A DNA stretch of 11,203 bases from Fimbriimonas sp. (GTDB taxonomy: Bacteria > Armatimonadota > Fimbriimonadia > Fimbriimonadales > Fimbriimonadaceae): positions 1-11,203 of the forward strand of contig JAUJNV010000067.1 in the NCBI GenBank assembly GCA_030447945.1. Direction: 5' to 3'. The translations under genes were made by a program, and so were the position numbers. The notes beneath the pieces are model-generated. The model saw nothing but the letters and a program-made list of their open reading frames with translations, had not been told where the DNA came from and did no database searches. Below, piece after piece: positions 7,381 through 11,203 of this stretch (position 1 is its first letter; each line of letters begins with the position of its first letter).

Positions 7381-8199
7381 TCACCCCTTCACCGCTCCTG
7401 CGAGCATCGTCTCGTGGACCTTGTCCCGGAAGATCCAGTAGACGACCAGCACGGGCGTCATGACGATCACGAGCCCGGCGAAAAGAGCGCCCCAGTCCGC
7501 CTGGTACTGCTGGGTCATCGTCAGGTTGGCGATACCCTGCGGAAGGGTGTGGCGCTCCTCGCTCGACAAGAGCACGAGCGCAAACCCATACTCGTTCCAA
7601 AGGCCGATTGCGTTGAAGATCCCGACGACGATCATTCCGGGGCGGGCGAGGGGGAGCATGATGCGCCAGAACGTGCCCGCGTGGCCGCACCCATCCAGCA
7701 TCGCGGCCTCACCCAGCTCGTCGGGAAGAGTCTGGAAGAACCCGGTGAGCACGAACACCGTGAACGAGAGCGAGTAGGCGACGTACACGATCACCAGCCC
7801 TTGGAGGGTATCGAGCATCTTCAGGTCCCGCAGCATCAAGAACAGGGGCACGATGACCAAGAAGTGCGGGAACATCATCCCGCCGAGAAAGGTGGCGAGG
7901 ATAGTTTTGGAGCCGCGGAACACATACTTCGCCAGAACGTAGGCGGCCATCGCCCCGATGGGCAGCAAGATCACAAGGGAGGCGACCGTCACGATCAGGC
8001 TGTTCAGGAACGCACGCCCGATCCCCGCCTCGCGCCAGGCGTTCGAGTAGTTCTCCCACCGAAGCTGCGAGGGTAGTCCCCAGGGGTCGCCGAGGATGTC
8101 CGCGCCCGGCTTCACCGACGAGAGAAGCACCCACAGCAGGGGAAGCAGGACCGACAGCGTGAAAGCGCCGACCAGCAGGGTGCCGGGCAGCCGTCTCAC
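7381..8199 (-). CDS. CUT1-family sugar ABC transporter permease (MalG/UgpE-like)
   Basis: One of two inner-membrane subunits of a carbohydrate importer. From GTG 8199 it has 272 residues, normal for the family. The first helix is at about 5-28 (LPGTLLVGAFTLSVLLPLLWVL), followed by a periplasmic segment with PWGLPSQLRWENYSNAW. Further helices lie near 66-92, 98-122, 133-155, 187-210 and 238-256, giving six. The EAA loop that docks on the ATPase is at 164-187 (EAAMLDGCGHAGTFWRIMLP). The C-terminus ends WIFRDKVHETMLAGAVKG, typical of MalG-type permeases. The GTG start overlaps the upstream permease stop as GTGA (8199-8196), implying coupled translation. The frame is open 173 codons further upstream, but that part only shadows the upstream permease, so GTG 8199 is chosen. 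The sugar cannot be read from the permease. Confidence 0.93.
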   Translation of the reverse strand: MRRLPGTLLVGAFTLSVLLPLLWVLLSSVKPGADILGDPWGLPSQLRWENYSNAWREAGIGRAFLNSLIVTVASLVILLPIGAMAAYVLAKYVFRGSKTILATFLGGMMFPHFLVIVPLFLMLRDLKMLDTLQGLVIVYVAYSLSFTVFVLTGFFQTLPDELGEAAMLDGCGHAGTFWRIMLPLARPGMIVVGIFNAIGLWNEYGFALVLLSSEERHTLPQGIANLTMTQQYQADWGALFAGLVIVMTPVLVVYWIFRDKVHETMLAGAVKG

Positions 8200-9080
8200 G
8201 GCCGAGCCTCCACCGGATTCCGCCGGAAGTAGGCGAGGATAAGGAGGCTGAGAGTCATCACCACGGCGAAGTTCGCGACCGCCAAGGCGGTGGCGTAGCC
8301 GAACTTCGAAAGCTCGAATGCCTGGTGGTAGAGGTAAGTCAGCATGACCTCGCTCCGCTGGTCGGGGCCCCCGCGGGTCATGAGAAAGACCAACGCGAAC
8401 AGGTTCATGACGTTGATGGCCAGGTAGACGACGGCGACGCGCTTGATCGACCACAGAAGGGGCCAGGTCACGGTGCGGAAGCGGTGCCATCCGCGCGAGC
8501 CGTCGAGCTCGGCCGCTTCCGTTACCTCTTGCGGGATGCCCTGCAGCCCGGCGGCGAAGAGCATGATGTAGAAGCCCACGGCGTACCATACGAAGGCCAC
8601 CCCGACCGCCCGCAGCGACCACGCCGACTCGCCCAGCCACGCATGCGTCCAGCCACCGAGTCCCACCCGCTCCAGGCCCGCGTTCAGGAGGCCCTGCGGA
8701 TTGAAGATGAACTGCCAAAGGACGGCCACCACGACCGTGGAGATGATCTGGGGAAAGAGATAGACCGACCTAAGGAAACGCGAGAGCCGTCCCCCGCCGT
8801 GCATGGCATGGGCGATGCAAACGGCGATCGCCAGGGTAATGGCGCCGCCTACCACGAACAACCACAGGTTGTTCCTCACCGCCTGCCAGAAGACCTGGTC
8901 GTTCGCGAGATTTCGGAAGTTACCGCCGCCGACGAAGGTTCGGCGGGTGGACAGGCCACGCCACTGGTAGGTTGAGAAGACCAGCGCCTGAACGAGCGGC
9001 CACAGGACGAAGCCGACGTAAACTAGCACCGCAGGCGAGAGGAACGCGACGATGAACGCCGTCCGGCCCCGCCTGCGCAT
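8196..9080 (-). CDS. CUT1-family sugar ABC transporter permease (MalF/UgpA-like)
   Basis: The first inner-membrane subunit of the importer, 294 residues, the usual UgpA/LacF length without the long MalF insert. The N-terminus MRRRGRTAFIVAFLSPAVLV places Arg residues on the cytoplasmic side of helix 1 (8-30). Helices follow near 72-92, 105-126, 157-178, 212-236 and 263-284, giving six. The EAA loop lies at 188-208 (EAAELDGSRGWHRFRTVTWP), with the conserved Asp-Gly. The segment LMTRGGPDQRSEVMLTYLY (233-251) is typical of this subunit. The ATG at 9080-9078 comes one base after the binding-protein stop (9084-9082), and its TGA overlaps the next permease start. It forms a heterodimer with that permease. 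No ATP-binding subunit gene is near. Confidence 0.94.
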   Translation of the reverse strand: MRRRGRTAFIVAFLSPAVLVYVGFVLWPLVQALVFSTYQWRGLSTRRTFVGGGNFRNLANDQVFWQAVRNNLWLFVVGGAITLAIAVCIAHAMHGGGRLSRFLRSVYLFPQIISTVVVAVLWQFIFNPQGLLNAGLERVGLGGWTHAWLGESAWSLRAVGVAFVWYAVGFYIMLFAAGLQGIPQEVTEAAELDGSRGWHRFRTVTWPLLWSIKRVAVVYLAINVMNLFALVFLMTRGGPDQRSEVMLTYLYHQAFELSKFGYATALAVANFAVVMTLSLLILAYFRRNPVEARP

Positions 9081-9081
9081 C

Positions 9082-10437
9082 CTAGCTCTGGACCTTGTAC
9101 TTGGGGATCGACGTGTCCTTGCGCGTCTTTTCCGCCGCGGCCTCGCACCGTTCCACGAAAGCCTCCGGCGTCAGCTCGCCGTTGACCAGCGCGGTCATCG
9201 CGCCTTCGATCTCCTTCTCAAAGGCCGGGTACCAGGGGCGGAACTGGTTCGCCCTCAGGGTCTTCGCGTTCTTCACGGCTGCCGCCTGCTTGACGAGCAC
9301 CGGCGGAAGCGGCCCTTCGTCGCTGCCGCGGATCGCCATGAGCGTCTCCTTCTTCTGCACGAACTCCTTCGCCTTGGGCAGCGAAGTCATGTACTTGTAC
9401 AACGCGATCGCGCCTTCCGGGTTCTTCGCGTCGGTCGGCACCATCCAGGGCTCGATGCCGATCGGCACCGCGGTCGGATCGCCTTTGCCTCCTTCCACGA
9501 TAGGCGTCAGGAAAAACTCCATCGCAGAGCCCTCCGGCATGACCTTCTTCATCTCCGAGGGGAGCCAGGAGCCGCAGGGGATCATCGCCGCCTTCCCGTT
9601 CAGGAACTGGGTCTGGGACTCCGTGTGGCTCATCCCGGTCGCTCCCTTCTGGAAGTACCCCCTCTTGTTCAGGTCGTCGATCATCCGCGCCGCCTGGAGG
9701 AACGACTCCGACTTCCAAGCGCCCGGTTCGAGATTCTGGGCCGCGTCGAGGGCGGCGGTGCCGCCGATGGAGGCGGCCCAGGGCAGCAGCATCCCTTGGA
9801 TCATGTAGAACGGGTACTGGCCCTGGTAGGTGATCGGGGCGATCCCCTTCGCTTTAATCTTTTCGCACAGCGCGAGAAGCTCCTTGTAGGTCTTCGGCGG
9901 CGTCCAGCCGTTCTTGGCGAACACGCCCGGGTCGTACCACCAGCCGTAGACCATCGTGTAGTACGGCAGCATGTAGGTCTTGCCGTCTTTCTGGCAGAGC
10001 TTCAGGATGCTCGGTTCGAACGTCTCGCGCCACGTTCCGGAGCCGCCTTCCGCGGGGCCGTCAAGGGCCCTGTCCAGACTCAGAACCTGCTCTTCTTCGA
10101 CGAGAGCCCAGTGGTCCATTCCCCACCCGGGGAACATGAGGTCCGGCGCGTTCCCCGCGACGAGGTGGGGGCGCACCTGCTCCCAAACCCGCGGGTTGCC
10201 CGAGACCTTGACCGTCAGGCCGGGGTTCGCCTTGGCGAACTCCCGCGCGTACTGCTCGTACATGTCGATGCCGTAGCCGCCCTTGAACGCGACCACCTCG
10301 AGTGCGCCGGAAGGCTTCCCTTTTCCGGTCGGAGCCGAAGCCGCCGGCGCGCCTCCCTTGTCTCCGCAACCGCCGGCCAGCAACCCCGCCAGCATCAAGC
10401 CCTGAATCAGCATCCTTCGCATTGGCTTCACCGTCAT
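9082..10437 (-). CDS. lipoprotein sugar-binding protein of the ABC importer (family 1)
   Basis: The extracytoplasmic receptor that captures the sugar and delivers it to the two permeases. From ATG 10437 it has 451 residues, usual for MalE/UgpB-type CUT1 receptors. A lipoprotein signal is clear: KPMRRM, a hydrophobic run (about 10-23) and Cys24 in LLAGGC, which would be lipidated and kept at the membrane surface. The -3 position is Ala, less usual than Leu. A Gly/Pro/Ala/Ser/Lys linker (25-44) follows, then LEVVAFKGGYGIDMYEQYA, the typical first lobe with AREFAKANPGLTVKV. Further hinge and binding segments include MLPYYTMVYGWWYDPGVFAKNG, AAMIPCGSWLPSEMKK and IGIEPWMVP. The frame is open back to 10530, but ATG 10437 or ATG 10422 give a proper signal peptide and the longer form does not. 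No strong ribosome binding site helps choose. First gene of the operon. Confidence 0.92.
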   Translation of the reverse strand: MTVKPMRRMLIQGLMLAGLLAGGCGDKGGAPAASAPTGKGKPSGALEVVAFKGGYGIDMYEQYAREFAKANPGLTVKVSGNPRVWEQVRPHLVAGNAPDLMFPGWGMDHWALVEEEQVLSLDRALDGPAEGGSGTWRETFEPSILKLCQKDGKTYMLPYYTMVYGWWYDPGVFAKNGWTPPKTYKELLALCEKIKAKGIAPITYQGQYPFYMIQGMLLPWAASIGGTAALDAAQNLEPGAWKSESFLQAARMIDDLNKRGYFQKGATGMSHTESQTQFLNGKAAMIPCGSWLPSEMKKVMPEGSAMEFFLTPIVEGGKGDPTAVPIGIEPWMVPTDAKNPEGAIALYKYMTSLPKAKEFVQKKETLMAIRGSDEGPLPPVLVKQAAAVKNAKTLRANQFRPWYPAFEKEIEGAMTALVNGELTPEAFVERCEAAAEKTRKDTSIPKYKVQS

Positions 10438-10456
10438 CTCAAGTCTGCGCTCACGA

Positions 10457-10462
10457 TACACT
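10457..10462 (+). promoter_or_regulatory. possible -10 element (TACACT) for the GH35 gene
   Basis: TACACT sits six bases before the GTG at 10469, the spacing expected for a leaderless transcript. It lies in the roughly 31-bp gap shared with the divergent binding-protein gene. No clear -35 box is seen, so this is weak. Confidence 0.22.
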
Positions 10463-10468
10463 ACTCGC

Positions 10469-11203
10469 GTGCTCCCGTCATTCCGGGTTCCCGCTCTCGG
10501 TGCATTCTCCGCCGCCATGCTCCTCGCCACGCTCGCCCCCGCCTCACCGCCACGGAGCTTCGGAGTGCGGGGCGACCGCTTCGTGCTGGACGGCCAGCCG
10601 TTCGTGGTGCGGTCGGGCGAGATGCACTACCCTCGGGTGCCGCGCGAGCAGTGGCGGCACCGGATGCGGATGGCCCGGGCGATGGGGCTGAACACGATCT
10701 GCACCTACGTCTTCTGGAACCTCCACGAGCCGAGGCCGGAGAAATTTGACTTTTCCGGCAACCTGGACCTCGCGGCGTACATCCGCACAGCTCAGCAGGA
10801 AGGGCTGTCCGTGATCGTACGGCCCGGCCCCTACATCTGCACGGAGCTCGACTTCGGCGGCTTCCCCGCTTGGCTCCTGAAGGACCGCCGCCTCGTCGTC
10901 CGCAGCGGAGACCCGCGGTTCCTCGCCTACACCGAGCGGTACCTGAAGCAGGTGGGCAGGATCGTGCGCCCGCTCATGCTGCATCGGGGCGGGCCGGTGA
11001 TCATGGCGCAGGTGGAGAACGAGTACGGGTCGTACGGGAGCGACCGGGCGTACCTGGAGGCCATGCGAGAAGCGACCCTGGAGGCCGGGTTCACAGACCT
11101 CCCACTGTTCACCTGCGACTGGGCCACCCCGCACCACATGCACGCCGGGAGCCTGGAGGGCTGCCTCGCCGTCGCCACCTTCGGGGGCACCTTCTTCCCG
11201 CTG
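10469..11203 (+). CDS. secreted GH35 beta-galactosidase-like enzyme, cut by the window end
   Basis: The first 245 residues of a family 35 glycoside hydrolase, which removes terminal beta-linked galactose (or, in some members, glucosamine) by a retaining mechanism. From GTG 10469, residues 1-26 read as a signal peptide (SFRVPALGAFSAAMLLATLAP), with cleavage likely near APAS. The catalytic TIM barrel starts at about 31: FVLDGQPFVVRSGEMHYPR (38-56), WRHRMRMARAMGLNTICTY, VFWNLHEP (81-88), IVRPGPYICTELDFGGFPAWL (116-136), and the GH35 signature GGPVIMAQVENEYG (174-187). E185, the second Glu of ENE, is the expected acid/base. The nucleophile Glu lies beyond the end of the window. GTG 10469 keeps a full signal peptide. 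ATG 10517 would give a shorter, poorer one. It is divergent from the importer genes, so it may feed them galactosides. Confidence 0.92.
   Translation, partial: MLPSFRVPALGAFSAAMLLATLAPASPPRSFGVRGDRFVLDGQPFVVRSGEMHYPRVPREQWRHRMRMARAMGLNTICTYVFWNLHEPRPEKFDFSGNLDLAAYIRTAQQEGLSVIVRPGPYICTELDFGGFPAWLLKDRRLVVRSGDPRFLAYTERYLKQVGRIVRPLMLHRGGPVIMAQVENEYGSYGSDRAYLEAMREATLEAGFTDLPLFTCDWATPHHMHAGSLEGCLAVATFGGTFFPL

Noticed and set aside
6832..8076. 414-codon plus-strand open frame
   Set aside because: Antisense to fcl and the MalG-like permease. The His/Asp/Arg-rich translation has no motif and no start signal.
8200..8718. N-terminal 173-codon extension of the MalG-like permease
   Set aside because: It overlaps the intact MalF-like permease in another frame and does not look like membrane protein. 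GTG 8199 gives the family length and a GTGA overlap.
9052..10749. 565-codon plus-strand open frame across the binding-protein gene
   Set aside because: It is the antisense shadow of a clear solute-binding protein. Its translation is Arg/Leu/His-rich with no family motif, as GC-rich codon use produces.
1..11203. CRISPR arrays, tRNA or rRNA genes, insertion sequences
   Set aside because: I saw no spaced direct repeats, cloverleaf-like sequence, rRNA blocks, transposase motifs or flanking inverted repeats on reading both strands.

Overview
The window is GC-rich DNA from a bacterium. Codon third positions are mostly G or C, and genes sit tightly packed on both strands. It holds three blocks: a short left end of small unknown genes, a centre coding for exopolysaccharide or capsule-like sugar synthesis, and a right end coding for sugar uptake and glycoside breakdown. 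A lineage such as Armatimonadota (Fimbriimonadia) would fit the mix of CUT1 sugar transporters, a GH35 enzyme and a DUF433 protein. That is a guess from context; nothing in the sequence fixes the taxon.

Left end (1-1331). A broken 5' piece at about 54-170 resembles the start of a DUF3445 (haem-dependent oxidative N-demethylase-like) protein. It is followed by an intact DUF433 protein (456-698) and a 123-residue protein of unknown function (729-1100). A spacer with a 7-bp GC hairpin follows.

Centre (1332-7314). On the plus strand lie a WcaF-type acetyltransferase (intact, with a clear GGAGGA ribosome binding site) and a family 2 glycosyltransferase. On the minus strand, converging on them, lie a short initiating sugar-phosphate transferase (WcaJ/WbaP C-terminal type) and a WcaI-type family 4 glycosyltransferase, which overlap by four bases. 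A 420-bp gap separates the initiating transferase from a divergent GDP-mannose 4,6-dehydratase gene (gmd, plus strand). The gmd gene runs tail to tail into a minus-strand GDP-L-fucose synthase gene (fcl), and their two stop codons share one CTAG. Together the set would make GDP-L-fucose, start a lipid-linked repeat unit, add sugars and acetylate the product, much like colanic acid. No flippase, polymerase or export gene lies in the window.

From about 2407 to about 6900 nearly every gene is broken by many +1/-1 frameshifts, while conserved motifs survive in alternating frames. wcaF, the start of fcl and everything to the right are clean. I describe the five broken genes as whole spans stitched across frames. 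The pattern looks more like indel errors in the assembled sequence than old decay, but the sequence alone cannot decide.

Right end (7381-11203). The minus-strand operon is lipoprotein solute-binding protein, then MalF/UgpA-like permease, then MalG/UgpE-like permease, with start/stop junctions of 1 bp gap or overlap. fcl follows 66 bp downstream on the same strand. No ABC ATPase is present, so a shared ATPase encoded elsewhere must power the importer. Divergent from the binding-protein gene, about 31 bp away, a secreted GH35 beta-galactosidase-like gene starts and runs off the window end. Enzyme and importer probably form one unit: cut an oligosaccharide outside the cell, then import the product.
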